Below are positions 15,370 to 24,936 of a DNA stretch of 64,000 nucleotides, one piece after another. The first letter of the stretch is position 1. Each line of letters starts with the position of its first letter. The position numbers were made by a program, and so were the translations under genes. This stretch comes from Anaerococcus pacaensis 9403502 (GTDB lineage: Bacteria; Bacillota; Clostridia; Tissierellales; Peptoniphilaceae), in assembly GCA_000308255.3 (NCBI GenBank), contig HG326668.1, forward strand, positions 62,001 through 126,000. The letters are read 5' to 3'. The notes under the pieces were generated by a model that searched no databases, was not told the DNA's origin, and saw nothing but the letters and a program-made list of their open reading frames with translations.

Positions 15370-17988
15370 TTATTTTTTATCTTTTGAATAGTAAGTGTCA
15401 ACCATTGGGAAGTCGCATCTTAGTTTGCCGTCTAGTTTATAATATGCCCCTTGGGCAGCTGAAGCTATTGGTATGGTTGAGATTTCACCTATACCCTTGG
15501 CACCAAAGGCCCTATCTAGAAGCTCGTTATCTTCTTTTTCTACGAAGATTGGGTGGATATGAGGTATGTCTGGAGCTTTGAATAAACCTAGATTTCCAAA
15601 TTTAGCCTTAACATTTGACCTATCAAGTTTGAAGTCTTCTGTTAGAGCATAGCCTAATCCCATGACTACCCCACCATCTACTTGCCCGCCTATAGACTTA
15701 GGATTGATTACCTTGCCAGAGTCATGAGCTGCATAAACATCAATTACTTTACCATCATCGTCTAGAACAACAACGTGAGTTGCATAAGAATATGCAACGT
15801 GGGATACTGGGTTTTCTTTGTCAGAATTTAGTGGGTCGGTTGGATCAAAGTATTCATAGAAATAGTCTTTGCCATTTAATTCCTCTAGGCTGCTTTGATC
15901 GAGGTCCGCTTTTAATAGTTCACAAGCTTTTTTAATTGCTTCACCAGAAAATAGGGTTTGGCGTGATCCAGAAGATGTACCAGAATCTGGTGAATTTTCT
16001 GTGTTTGGTCGGATGATTTCTACCTTATCCGGGCTTATTTCAAGCACATCTGCAGCCATTTGCTTAAAGACTGTTTTAGCACCTTGGCCAAGGTCACTTG
16101 CTGCACAATATACTAATACATTGCCATCATCTACGACCACTTTTGCCCTACCCTTATCAGGAAGGCCTACACCTACGCCAGTGTTTTTCATAGCGCAAGC
16201 TATACCCGCACGGTCTTGGTTTTCTTCATAGGCATCCTTTACTGCTAGCAGAGTTTCTACAAGTGCAGTTGATGAATCAGCTATCTGCCCATTTGGTAAT
16301 ACTTCACCTGGTCTAATTGCATTCTTGTAGCGAATCTCCCATGGTGAGATACCTACTTTCTCTGCAAGGAGGTTTATATTACTTTCTAAGGCAAAATTTG
16401 ATTGGCATACACCAAAGCCTCTAAAGGCACCAGATGGAGGGTTGTTGGTGTAGTAGCCATATCCGTCAATATGTGTATTTTCGTAGTGGTATGGGCCTAC
16501 TGAGTGAGTGCAGGCACGTTCTAATACTGGACCGCATAGAGAAGCATAAGCGCCTGTATCGAGATTTATAGTAGCCTGCATTGCAAGGAAATTACCTTCC
16601 TCATCACAACCCAATTTGAAAGTAGCTTTCATTGGGTGGCGTTTTGGGTGGAATTTGAGTGAGTCATCCCTGCTTAGTTTAACTTTTACCGGCACATCGA
16701 ACTTATATGCTGCAAGTGCTGCTAAGTGTTGTACAGATACGTCTTCTTTACCACCAAAGGCACCACCTATTAGTTTATTTTCTACTACGACTTTCTCAGG
16801 TGTATCTAACCAACCCATCATAATGAGGATTTCTTTTCTAGTATCATATACTGATTGGTCAGTTGAAAATACTTTTACCCCTTCTTTGTAAGGCATAGCT
16901 ATAGCTGCTTCTGGCTCTAAGAAGGCGTGTTCTGTAAAAGGAGTGGTATATGATTCCTCTACTATATGGGCACATTTTTCAAATGCAGCCTCAGCATCAC
17001 CCCTGTATACGTGGCGTTCTTGGCAGAGATTGCCATTTGAGTGGATGAAAGGAGAATTTGGGTCAGCGGCTTCTTCAATAGTTGATACTGTTTCTAGCTC
17101 TTCGTATTCTATTTCTACAAGCTTTTTAGCTTCATTTACTATATCTTCGCTTTCACCTACTACTAGGCAGATAGCATCTCCCTGGCATCTAGTGATATCC
17201 CCTTCAGCTATGAAGACATCCCAGTCTTGCATTATGTGGCCAACTTTGTTGTTTGGTACATCATCTGCAGTGAGGATTCCTATAACACCATCAAGCTCTA
17301 GGGCCTTTGATGTATCGATTTTTAAAATTTTTGCCCTAGGGAATTTGCTTCTTACAGCTGACCCGTGCATAAGGCCATCTATTTCCATATCATCCACATA
17401 TTCAGCTTCTCCTAGGACCTTATCTCTTGCATCTATTCTTACAAAGTCATCGCCAACAGCAATTTTTTCGTAAGCAAAGGAAAGCTCACTAGGATTTTCA
17501 CTTAATATTTCTCCAGCAAGTTTTATAGCATCTATGATTTTTACATAGCCTGTACAGCGGCAAACATTGTGACTAATGGCTGCCTTTATTTCATCATCTG
17601 TTGGATTCTTTGTTTTTCTAAGTAGGCCAATAGCTGAAACTGCCATGCCAGGTGTACAAAAACCGCACTGAACAGCCCCACACTCTTCAAAGGCATACAC
17701 AAGGGCCTCTCTTTCTCTATCAGAAAAGCCCTCTAGGGTAACGATTTCTTTATCTCTAAGTTTCTTAAGTCTTTGGGTACAAGCAGGTTTTGCCTCGCCA
17801 TCAATGAGGACGGTACAAGCTCCGCATGCCCCTTGAGAACAACCGTCTTTAGCAGAGTGGATTTTTAAATCTTCCCTTAAGAATTTCAGAAGGGTTTTAT
17901 CGGTGTAGGTTTCGTAAGTAGAGCCATTTATATTAACCACTAGGCATTCAGCTCCGTCTATCTTTTCGCCTATTAAAGTGTTTGTCAT
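15370..17988 (-). CDS. Selenium-dependent-type xanthine dehydrogenase (fused [2Fe-2S] and Mo domains)
   Basis: Cytoplasmic molybdenum hydroxylase of 872 residues. Residues 1-155 carry two [2Fe-2S] sites: Cys 50, 55, 58, 70 and Cys 108, 111, 143, 145. The two molybdopterin domains follow (from about 178), with GGAFGGKEDVSVQHLA, PSGAFRGFGVCQ and a C-terminal GAKGIGEISTIP carrying the catalytic Glu. No FAD domain is present, so electrons must leave through a partner; the FAD protein at 18680-19564 or YgfK are candidates. The fused layout next to yqeB, yqeC and mocA matches the selenium-dependent xanthine dehydrogenase family, which oxidises purines. Substrate is inferred from the cluster. Its ribosome site is GAGAGG, 5 bases before ATG. 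A copy of the island's 12-bp motif lies upstream at 18033-18044. Confidence 0.88.
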   Translation of the reverse strand: MTNTLIGEKIDGAECLVVNINGSTYETYTDKTLLKFLREDLKIHSAKDGCSQGACGACTVLIDGEAKPACTQRLKKLRDKEIVTLEGFSDREREALVYAFEECGAVQCGFCTPGMAVSAIGLLRKTKNPTDDEIKAAISHNVCRCTGYVKIIDAIKLAGEILSENPSELSFAYEKIAVGDDFVRIDARDKVLGEAEYVDDMEIDGLMHGSAVRSKFPRAKILKIDTSKALELDGVIGILTADDVPNNKVGHIMQDWDVFIAEGDITRCQGDAICLVVGESEDIVNEAKKLVEIEYEELETVSTIEEAADPNSPFIHSNGNLCQERHVYRGDAEAAFEKCAHIVEESYTTPFTEHAFLEPEAAIAMPYKEGVKVFSTDQSVYDTRKEILIMMGWLDTPEKVVVENKLIGGAFGGKEDVSVQHLAALAAYKFDVPVKVKLSRDDSLKFHPKRHPMKATFKLGCDEEGNFLAMQATINLDTGAYASLCGPVLERACTHSVGPYHYENTHIDGYGYYTNNPPSGAFRGFGVCQSNFALESNINLLAEKVGISPWEIRYKNAIRPGEVLPNGQIADSSTALVETLLAVKDAYEENQDRAGIACAMKNTGVGVGLPDKGRAKVVVDDGNVLVYCAASDLGQGAKTVFKQMAADVLEISPDKVEIIRPNTENSPDSGTSSGSRQTLFSGEAIKKACELLKADLDQSSLEELNGKDYFYEYFDPTDPLNSDKENPVSHVAYSYATHVVVLDDDGKVIDVYAAHDSGKVINPKSIGGQVDGGVVMGLGYALTEDFKLDRSNVKAKFGNLGLFKAPDIPHIHPIFVEKEDNELLDRAFGAKGIGEISTIPIASAAQGAYYKLDGKLRCDFPMVDTYYSKDKK

Positions 17989-18032
17989 AAGAACCTCTCT
18001 TATTTTACTAATTTAAATCACTAATATGATAT

Positions 18033-18044
18033 GTAATATATCAC
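18033..18044 (-). promoter_or_regulatory. Candidate GntR operator upstream of the fused dehydrogenase
   Basis: The 12-mer GTGATATATTAC (minus strand) is identical to the one overlapping the dpaL transcription start at 35162-35173, 17 kb away. It sits in the 90-base gap between the Fe-S subunit gene and the fused dehydrogenase, next to an ATCA/TGAT inverted pair (18018-18030). It suggests an internal regulated start for the dehydrogenase-yqeC-mocA-yqeB-xdhC segment. Confidence 0.5.
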
Positions 18045-18078
18045 TCTTGGCAAAGCACTTTCGAAAAAGCGCTCATAG

Positions 18079-18687
18079 CTAGTCTTTTATCATTGGATCG
18101 TGGTAATCGTTATCTGGGTCAACTGGTTGTTCAGTCTCAATTTCTCCCCTAGCAGTAATTTCCATTTCGATAGCATCTTCAACTGCTCTAAGGATATTTT
18201 CGTAACCAGTACACCTGCACATATTTCCTGCAAGTAGTACTTTTAGTTCATCCCTATTGTAGCGGGTAGCTCTTTGGACAATTTCTGTAGCTGTGATAAT
18301 AAAGCCTGGTGTACAAAAACCACATTGAACTGCTGCGTGGTCGATAAATGCTTGTTGTATGAGAGACAGCGACCCATCGCTAGCTTGAAGTCCTTCTGTA
18401 GTCCAAATATCTTTTCCATCAGCCCAGATAGCTAGATATAGGCAAGAGTCAACGCTGTTGCCATCTATAAGTACAGAACAAGCTCCACATTCTCCAACTT
18501 CGCATCCTTTTTTAACAGATGTAAGACCAAAATCATTACGAAGGAAGTCGGTGAGAGATGCTCTCTTATCTACCATTTTTTCGACCTTGATGCCATTGAT
18601 AGTGCATGAGACCCTCTTAAACTCAGGCTTTTGGTAAGCTAGATTTAGGTCCTTGTCAGCAAATGGCCCATACTCTCTACTATGCAT
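18079..18687 (-). CDS. Xanthine dehydrogenase [2Fe-2S] subunit
   Basis: A 202-residue iron-sulfur protein. A plant-type [2Fe-2S] site is seen in GCEVGECGACSVLIDG, and the second, CO-dehydrogenase-type site in AAVQCGFCTPGFI with AGNMCRCTGYENI. Such subunits pass electrons from the Mo centre to FAD. It overlaps the FAD-subunit gene by 8 bases and together with the Mo subunit at 21092-23386 should form the classical three-subunit enzyme. The first 27 and the last 30 residues are extra to the family core; the C-terminal tail is acidic. Confidence 0.92.
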   Translation of the reverse strand: MHSREYGPFADKDLNLAYQKPEFKRVSCTINGIKVEKMVDKRASLTDFLRNDFGLTSVKKGCEVGECGACSVLIDGNSVDSCLYLAIWADGKDIWTTEGLQASDGSLSLIQQAFIDHAAVQCGFCTPGFIITATEIVQRATRYNRDELKVLLAGNMCRCTGYENILRAVEDAIEMEITARGEIETEQPVDPDNDYHDPMIKD

Positions 18688-19564
18688 TGACTAATCCTTT
18701 CTTCTTTTCTAGACAATCTAGTAGGCTGCGAACACAAATTTCATATAAAACTTGAGTTCTTACTTCCTTGGAAGCCCTCCATGAATCCCTAGGTGATAGT
18801 TCTTCTAGGGCTTTTTTGGCAAAAGCCTTGGCAGTATCTTCGTCTAGTTTTTTGCCAGTAAATTCTTCTTCTGCCTTGTAGACTCTAATAGGTGTAGTTG
18901 ATGCTACCCCGTAGCATGCCTTGATACTTTCCATATGAAAATCATCATCTAATTTGACATTTACACCACAAGAGCTTAAGGCTATGTCCATGGCATTTCT
19001 CATAGCGTATTTGTAATAATGGCCCACATAGCCTTCGTAATTTTCTTTTGAAATATAAAAGGCTGTTACCATTTCATTTGGTATCATATCAACTTGGCCG
19101 AGTCCTACATAAAATTCTGTGATAGGAACTTGGCGGTAGCCTTCAGTTGAAGCTACTTCTACAGTAGCATCAAGAGTAAATAGGGCTGGAGCACTATCAG
19201 CTGAAGGAGCAGCGTTACAAACATTGCCGCCTACTGTAGCTGCATTTCTAAGCTGTGGACCTCCTGGTGTTAGACAAGCTTCTGCTAAATATGGGATTCT
19301 TTCAATAATGATATCATTATGGGCTATGTCAGAAAAGGTAGCCAGAGCACCAATTTTTATGGTTTCATCTTCTAATAGCTCAATGGTTTTTAGTTCATCA
19401 ATCATATGGATTGATAAAAGTTCACCATCTGCCATTTTCCCATCCCTGATTTTTACTAGAACATCTGTGCCGCCTGCGATGATACGAAGGTCCGGATTTT
19501 CATTTAAGAGCTTTAAAGCCTCATCGACTGTGAAAGCTTCTTTTATATCTTTTATATCAAACAT
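18680..19564 (-). CDS. Xanthine dehydrogenase FAD-binding subunit
   Basis: A 294-residue flavoprotein of the CO-dehydrogenase medium-subunit type. The FAD loops are visible: IIAGGTDVLVKIRDG near residue 30 and TVGGNVCNAAPSADSAPAL near 110. It takes electrons from the [2Fe-2S] subunit encoded just downstream, and would hand them to NAD or another acceptor. The gene is separated from the upstream permease by 107 bases that contain a hairpin without U tract (19643-19660). It may serve both Mo subunits in the island. Confidence 0.92.
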   Translation of the reverse strand: MFDIKDIKEAFTVDEALKLLNENPDLRIIAGGTDVLVKIRDGKMADGELLSIHMIDELKTIELLEDETIKIGALATFSDIAHNDIIIERIPYLAEACLTPGGPQLRNAATVGGNVCNAAPSADSAPALFTLDATVEVASTEGYRQVPITEFYVGLGQVDMIPNEMVTAFYISKENYEGYVGHYYKYAMRNAMDIALSSCGVNVKLDDDFHMESIKACYGVASTTPIRVYKAEEEFTGKKLDEDTAKAFAKKALEELSPRDSWRASKEVRTQVLYEICVRSLLDCLEKKKGLVNA

Positions 19565-19642
19565 AATCTCTCCTTTTATAGCGAATGTGGCTTATAAAGT
19601 TAAATATAAGATCATCAAATAATTTCCGTAAGGATTGACTTC

Positions 19643-19660
19643 CTAGGGCAATAGCCCTAG
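19643..19660. other. Intercistronic hairpin after the second purine permease
   Basis: A perfect 7-bp stem CTAGGGC/GCCCTAG with a 4-base loop lies 11 bases past the permease stop. There is no U tract, so it is more likely an RNA-stabilising or processing element within the operon than a terminator. Confidence 0.45.
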
Positions 19661-19671
19661 TGTCATTGATT

Positions 19672-21045
19672 CTATAATGTTGTTTTTTCTTCTATTGGCC
19701 TATCTTCTTCCTTTTCTGGGATGATGATATTCATTAGTATTGCGGAAATAGCTGCTAGAACTACTGGGGAAGCACCGATAGCAATTTCAAGTCCCTGTGG
19801 CATAAATGTAACTCCAGCATTATGAGCTGCTGTCACTACAGTTACAAAACCAAAACCTATAGCTACTGATACTCCTACGATTGATGTATTTCTAAGGCTA
19901 AGTGGTTGGCTGGTAATCATTCTGATACCATTCATAGTGATCGCAGCAAAGATAGAAAGTGTTGCCCCACCTATTACTGGCATAGGAATCGATGTAAGTA
20001 GTGCTGATATTTTTGGGAATAATCCTGCTATTAGTATAACTAGAGCCGCTTGGGTAAATACTTTTTTGTTTGTTACCTTGTTGATTGAAACAATACCAGC
20101 GTTTTGTGAAAATGTTGCAGTTGGCATAGTTCCTATTAGAGCTCCAATTACATTAGCAAATCCAAAACCAATTAAACCACCCCTAAGCTCATCATCTGTT
20201 GGAACTCTATTCCAGCCACCAACTGTAGTTGATGTCATATCTCCTATACCCTCAATGGAGGTTACAATAAAGATAATTACAAATGAAATAATAGCCGATA
20301 GGTTAAAGTCTAGGCCAAAGTGTAATGGCCTTACAAATGAGAACCATTGGGCTTCAGATACACCTGATAGGTCTACCATATTAAAGAAAAATGCAAATAT
20401 ATAACCTACTATCATGGATAATAGTACTGACGATAGTGATGTAAAGCCCTTACCAAAGTGGGTAAAGCCAATATTTGCTACTAGAGTAATAATAGCTACT
20501 AACCAATATTGCCAAGATCCCCAACCTGCCATAGTTAGGTCCCCGCCCCCACCCATGTTTTGGATGGCAACTGGATATAGGGAAAGGCCTATACAAAGTA
20601 CTACGGTACCAGATACTAGAGGTGGAAAGTAGGGAAGGATATATTTTAATCCCCAACCAAAAAGAATAGAAGCTAGGCCCCCGACTAGAGTAGCACCCAA
20701 GATCATTCCCACTATACTGGCCCCACCCCTATCAGCAAATTGTGATGCTAGAGCAAGCATTGTAGGTAGGTAGGCAAAACTTACACCGTAAATCATAGGC
20801 AGTCTCGCTCCAATTTTACCTATCGGATAGATCATTAGTAGAGTTGTAAGAGCTGAACCAATAAGAGCCATTTGAACTAAGATTACGCTATCTTCTGGAG
20901 AAAGGCCTAGGGCACCTGCTACTATGATTGATGGTGTTATACAGCCTGCAATCATTGCTATAACGTGCTGGAGGGCAAGCGGAAAGGCTTGACCATTTGA
21001 TACTTCGCCGTCAAAGGTAAATAAATTTTTATATGTATCGCTCAT
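19672..21045 (-). CDS. NCS2-family purine (xanthine/urate) permease 2
   Basis: Membrane transporter of 457 residues with about 14 helices. The family signature is SQNAGIVSINKV, preceded by the substrate-binding VTSIEGIGDMTSTTVGGWNR; the paired helix 3/10 segments are also present. NCS2 proteins of this size carry xanthine, urate or uracil by proton or sodium symport. The position between two xanthine dehydrogenase genes points to xanthine or urate. It is a paralogue of the permease at 23442-24821. The segment VTSIEGIGD replaces VNSIQAVGD of the other copy, which suggests that the two differ in substrate. Confidence 0.9.
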   Translation of the reverse strand: MSDTYKNLFTFDGEVSNGQAFPLALQHVIAMIAGCITPSIIVAGALGLSPEDSVILVQMALIGSALTTLLMIYPIGKIGARLPMIYGVSFAYLPTMLALASQFADRGGASIVGMILGATLVGGLASILFGWGLKYILPYFPPLVSGTVVLCIGLSLYPVAIQNMGGGGDLTMAGWGSWQYWLVAIITLVANIGFTHFGKGFTSLSSVLLSMIVGYIFAFFFNMVDLSGVSEAQWFSFVRPLHFGLDFNLSAIISFVIIFIVTSIEGIGDMTSTTVGGWNRVPTDDELRGGLIGFGFANVIGALIGTMPTATFSQNAGIVSINKVTNKKVFTQAALVILIAGLFPKISALLTSIPMPVIGGATLSIFAAITMNGIRMITSQPLSLRNTSIVGVSVAIGFGFVTVVTAAHNAGVTFMPQGLEIAIGASPVVLAAISAILMNIIIPEKEEDRPIEEKTTL

Positions 21046-21091
21046 ATATATCTCCTATATGTATTAGCTAGGGCCTATCTAGACCCTTATG

Positions 21092-23386
21092 CTATATGTT
21101 GTTATCAATTAGACCCTCTTGCTTAAATGCTGGGATTAGATTGTGAGGGGTAAGTGGTAAGTTGTTAAATGCTACTCCAGTTGCATTTAACACAGCATTT
21201 CTAATAGCTGGAGCTGGAGAACATGTTGGCGGTTCACCCAAGGACTTGGTATTGTATGGACTAGTTGGCTCATGATTTTCGATAAAGTGAACTTCAAAAT
21301 TAGGAGTATCAGTTGTAGTACCTACCTTATAGTCTAAAAGGTTGTTATTTAGGATTTGGCCCCTATCTGATACCTTAAATTCTTCTGATAGGGCAAAACC
21401 AACAGCCATACTCATACCTCCATGGGCTTGAGCTTCGGCTAATTGAGGATTGATGATTCTACCAGCATCATGGATGTTAATCAGCTTTATAATGTCAACC
21501 TTGCCAAGGGGTATATCTACTTCTACTTCAGCAAAACTTGCTCCGAATGAATAAGCATTGGTTCTGATAGTAGATGTTGATTCTGCGGTGAGGTGTTCGC
21601 TATAGTCTTTTAAAGTGTAAAGAGACTCTGTTGCAAGCTCTTCCATGGTGAGTAGGACTTCACCATCCGCTTTTCTGATGATTCTAGACTCAACTATATC
21701 TAGGTTTTCTGATGGCATCCTAGTTTGTAGGTAGGCTTGATGAAGGATTTTCTCTTTTAAAATTTTCGCTGTATTTACAATTGCAAATGAACCCATGTAG
21801 GTCTGACGAGATGCATAGGCCCCTTGGCCAAATGGAGCGACATCGGTATCTTGAGCTGAGATGATATGAACATCTTCGATTCTCATACCAAGGGAGTCTG
21901 CTGCCATTTGTGTAAATACTGTATCTGCCCCTTGGCCGATTTCTGTTTCGGCTAATTGGAGGCTTATTGATCCATCTTCTGATACAATCATACGACAAGA
22001 AGAGCTTTCTAGAGAGATAGGATATACACCTGTGTTGTACCAATACACTGCACAACCTACCCCGCGTCTCTTATCTCCAGTTTGGTTTTTGTATTCTTCT
22101 TTCTTCTTCCAATAGTCCATCTTTTCTGCCCCGAGTTCTAGGCATTGTCTAAAGGAATCGTAATAGTTTTTATTGTGGGTAAATGGATCTTCGAAACCTT
22201 CTGGCATGACATTTTTCATCTTTAGATCTAGTGGATCCATGTCAAGAGCAGCTGCTATATCATCGTGGTGGGCTTCATAGGCAAACATACCTTGTGGGAT
22301 ACCATATCCACGCATAGCCCCCGCTGTAGGGAGGTTTGTATAAACTGTATAAGCATTACCCTTTACATTTGGACATGGGTATAGCTGGTGGAAGCAGTTT
22401 AGAATTTTAGCTGCTATAGAGTGGCCGTGTGATGCATATCCCCCGTTGTTTGAATATAGGTCAAGCTCTCTAGCTACGTAAGTCCCATCAGGTCTAGCAT
22501 ATGTTGTGATATGAAATTTGATAGCATGACGGGTCCTGGTTGAAACGAATGTTTCCTCACGGCTAGGTAGGATTTTAACCGGATGTCCGCCTACTTGTGT
22601 TGTAAGAAAAGCGCAAAGTGGTTCGTATAGGGCATCTTGCTTGTTACCAAAACCACCACCAATATAAGGTTTTACAAGTTTTACCTTGCCCCAACCAATA
22701 CCTAAGGCTTGGCCTATTACCCTTCTGACGATATGAGGAAGCTGGGTAGATGCTACTACACATACTTTTCCTGCCTCTTCATAGGCATACACATCTGGGT
22801 TTTCTAAGTGAGTATGTTGGACAATTGGTGTTTCATACCAACCTTCTATTTTAATAAGCCCTTCTTCTTTGATGGCCTCATCAAAATCTCCCCTTATATT
22901 AGTGGTGTGTTTTAGGATGTTGTTTGGGTTTTCATCGTGGATTAATACACCCTTAGATTCCATAGATTCAAAAACATCAAAGTGAGCTTCGTATTCTTCA
23001 TAGTCTACTTTGATAAGCTTCGCAGCTTGCTTACAAGCTACATCATCTAGGCCAATGACAACAGCTATATCATCTCCTATAAATCTAACATGTTCATTTA
23101 GAAGTTTTCTATCAGCTATGTCTTGGTGGTCTTCTTCTGTCGACCATGGATGGCCTGCTGTTGGGAATGTCCACTCTGGCACATCAAAGCAGGTTACTAT
23201 TTTTACAACCCCAGGTACCTTCATAGCCTCTGTTGTATCGATTTCTTTAACCCTACCGTGGGCTATGGTGGAGTGGATTATCTTAGTTGAGTAAGCTTTT
23301 TTAGGTATTAAGTCTTCGGTAAATTTAGCTCTACCTGTTACCTTATCAAAAGCATCAACTCTCTTAACGCTTTCTCCTACATACAT
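21092..23386 (-). CDS. xdhA: Xanthine dehydrogenase molybdenum subunit
   Basis: Catalytic Mo subunit of 764 residues without an Fe-S domain. Cofactor motifs are GGGFGNKQDALYEP, GAMRGYGIPQG, and ETEIGQGADTVFTQMAADSL. The C-terminal SLGEPPTCSPAPAI holds the catalytic Glu that activates the purine. It should assemble with the FAD (18680-19564) and [2Fe-2S] (18079-18687) subunits, with the second permease gene lying between them. It likely converts hypoxanthine and xanthine toward urate, or runs on urate in the reductive direction; direction cannot be read from sequence. Confidence 0.9.
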   Translation of the reverse strand: MYVGESVKRVDAFDKVTGRAKFTEDLIPKKAYSTKIIHSTIAHGRVKEIDTTEAMKVPGVVKIVTCFDVPEWTFPTAGHPWSTEEDHQDIADRKLLNEHVRFIGDDIAVVIGLDDVACKQAAKLIKVDYEEYEAHFDVFESMESKGVLIHDENPNNILKHTTNIRGDFDEAIKEEGLIKIEGWYETPIVQHTHLENPDVYAYEEAGKVCVVASTQLPHIVRRVIGQALGIGWGKVKLVKPYIGGGFGNKQDALYEPLCAFLTTQVGGHPVKILPSREETFVSTRTRHAIKFHITTYARPDGTYVARELDLYSNNGGYASHGHSIAAKILNCFHQLYPCPNVKGNAYTVYTNLPTAGAMRGYGIPQGMFAYEAHHDDIAAALDMDPLDLKMKNVMPEGFEDPFTHNKNYYDSFRQCLELGAEKMDYWKKKEEYKNQTGDKRRGVGCAVYWYNTGVYPISLESSSCRMIVSEDGSISLQLAETEIGQGADTVFTQMAADSLGMRIEDVHIISAQDTDVAPFGQGAYASRQTYMGSFAIVNTAKILKEKILHQAYLQTRMPSENLDIVESRIIRKADGEVLLTMEELATESLYTLKDYSEHLTAESTSTIRTNAYSFGASFAEVEVDIPLGKVDIIKLINIHDAGRIINPQLAEAQAHGGMSMAVGFALSEEFKVSDRGQILNNNLLDYKVGTTTDTPNFEVHFIENHEPTSPYNTKSLGEPPTCSPAPAIRNAVLNATGVAFNNLPLTPHNLIPAFKQEGLIDNNI

Positions 23387-23441
23387 AGTTATCTCCTTTA
23401 TCTCTCGTAGTTACTATGGCCTGTTACGAATAATTTAATCC

Positions 23442-24821
23442 TTACTTGTCCATTTGAGCTCTTTCAGCTTCTTCTTCTGCAATAGTTTTCTTTGGCAGAA
23501 TTATATTTAAGAAAAGGACTATAAGAGCTGCTAGTACTACTGGACTTGAAGCGAATACCATTCTAAACCAATCTGGGAATTTTTCTATCGCTGTTGGATT
23601 AAGTTGTGTGATACCCATACCAAGTGCTATAGCAAGCCCTGTGATTGTAACATTTCTTGAGCTCATCTCATCAGATGTGATAAGCCTCATACCACTCATA
23701 GTGATTTGAGCAAATACTGTTACAGTAGCCCCACCAATTACAGCTTGTGGTACAGATAGCATCAAAGCTCCAAATTTAGGAATAAAACCTGCAATCAGAA
23801 TCATAATAGCAGTTATCTTTAGTACCGATCTTGCTACTACTTTTGTTAGTGAAACTATACCTACATTTTGGCTGTATGAAGCTGTTGGCAAGCCTCCAAT
23901 AAAGGCTGATAGCATGTTTACGATACCATAGCCTTTGATACCGCCTTCTAGTTCTTCTTCAGTTGGTCTTCTATTCATACCACCTGCTGTTGCAGATGAG
24001 AAATCTCCTACAGCTTGGATGGAGTTTACCACAAACATCACCGCCATGGTTACACAAGCTTCAATTGGAAACTCGAGTTTAAATGGCATAAGTTTAGGAT
24101 ATGTAAGCCATGCTGCATCTCTTATACCGTCAAATGATACAATGCCAAGAAAATATGAAACGATATAGCCTACTACAATTCCAATGAGGATAGCTGATAG
24201 TTTTACAATTCCTTTTCCAAACATATTGCAAGCAAGTACTACAAGTAGTGTAACAATAGCTGCTATCCAGTAAACTCCATCACCTTGGTTAGGGTTACCG
24301 TTACCTCCTGCCATGTAATTTAATGCTACTGAATATAGGGAAAGACCGATGGTTAGTACTACTGTACCTGATACCATAGGTGGGAAATATTTATAGAGCC
24401 TTTTTATATTCATCCCAACTATAAAGGAAACAATACCACCTACAATTTGAGCCCCAAATACTGCCCCTATACCGTATTTTACAGCAATAGAGTTAATTAC
24501 TGGTATATATGCAAAGGATACACCCATGATCATAGGAAGTCTTGATCCAAGACCAAGTTTATAAATTGGATATAGTTGTAATAAAGTTGCAAGTGCTGCT
24601 ACAAACATTCCAGCTTGAATCAAGTAAATAGATTGTTCTGGTGTTAGGGCATATGGGGTGTTAGCTAAGGTATTTTTTAATACAATAGCTGGTAGGGTAT
24701 TGCCCACTATCATAGCTAATAAGTGCTGTAAGGCTATTGGGAAAGCCTTAGCAAAGTCTGGCTTGCCGTCTACATCAAATAATGACTTGTTGACAGTCGC
24801 TGTGTTTTTGTTCTCTGTCAT
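23442..24821 (-). CDS. NCS2-family purine permease 1
   Basis: Membrane transporter of 459 residues with about 14 helices. The NCS2 signature is SQNVGIVSLTKV, preceded by FVVNSIQAVGDFSSATAGGMNR. It is the first gene of the segment that runs down to xdhC: a terminator lies 116 bases upstream (24914-24933), and AT-rich DNA with a TATAAT at 24864-24859 precedes the ribosome site AAGGAG. A convincing -35 box was not found, so an activator or a different sigma factor may be needed. Together with the other permease it supplies purines to the hydroxylases. Confidence 0.9.
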   Translation of the reverse strand: MTENKNTATVNKSLFDVDGKPDFAKAFPIALQHLLAMIVGNTLPAIVLKNTLANTPYALTPEQSIYLIQAGMFVAALATLLQLYPIYKLGLGSRLPMIMGVSFAYIPVINSIAVKYGIGAVFGAQIVGGIVSFIVGMNIKRLYKYFPPMVSGTVVLTIGLSLYSVALNYMAGGNGNPNQGDGVYWIAAIVTLLVVLACNMFGKGIVKLSAILIGIVVGYIVSYFLGIVSFDGIRDAAWLTYPKLMPFKLEFPIEACVTMAVMFVVNSIQAVGDFSSATAGGMNRRPTEEELEGGIKGYGIVNMLSAFIGGLPTASYSQNVGIVSLTKVVARSVLKITAIMILIAGFIPKFGALMLSVPQAVIGGATVTVFAQITMSGMRLITSDEMSSRNVTITGLAIALGMGITQLNPTAIEKFPDWFRMVFASSPVVLAALIVLFLNIILPKKTIAEEEAERAQMDK

Positions 24822-24913
24822 ATGTACTCCTTAATAAAATTTATAGATGCTTTATAATATTATATAAAATAATCGGATAAAAATATAGTTTAAATCAAGT
24901 AATTATAAGAAAT

Positions 24914-24933
24914 TTCTGGGGTTTACCCCAGAA
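24914..24933 (-). terminator. Terminator after ssnA
   Basis: An 8-bp stem TTCTGGGG/CCCCAGAA with a 4-base loop follows the ssnA stop by 3 bases. On the minus strand ATTTCTTATAATT follows. It splits the purine island into two transcription segments: dpaL to ssnA, and permease to xdhC. Confidence 0.7.
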
Positions 24934-24936
24934 TTC

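Noticed and set aside
16943-17473. Plus-strand ORF of 176 codons within the fused dehydrogenase gene
   Set aside because: Shadow frame: no ribosome site, Ser-rich composition typical of an antisense frame, and the minus strand encodes an intact enzyme.
15370-17988. Selenocysteine codon in the selenium-type dehydrogenase
   Set aside because: The frame has no internal TGA; in this family selenium is thought to be in a labile cofactor, not in the protein chain.
24822-24936. Purine riboswitch ahead of the first NCS2 permease
   Set aside because: I looked for the conserved purine-aptamer loops in the 115-base gap and did not find them; the gap holds only a terminator and AT-rich promoter-like DNA.
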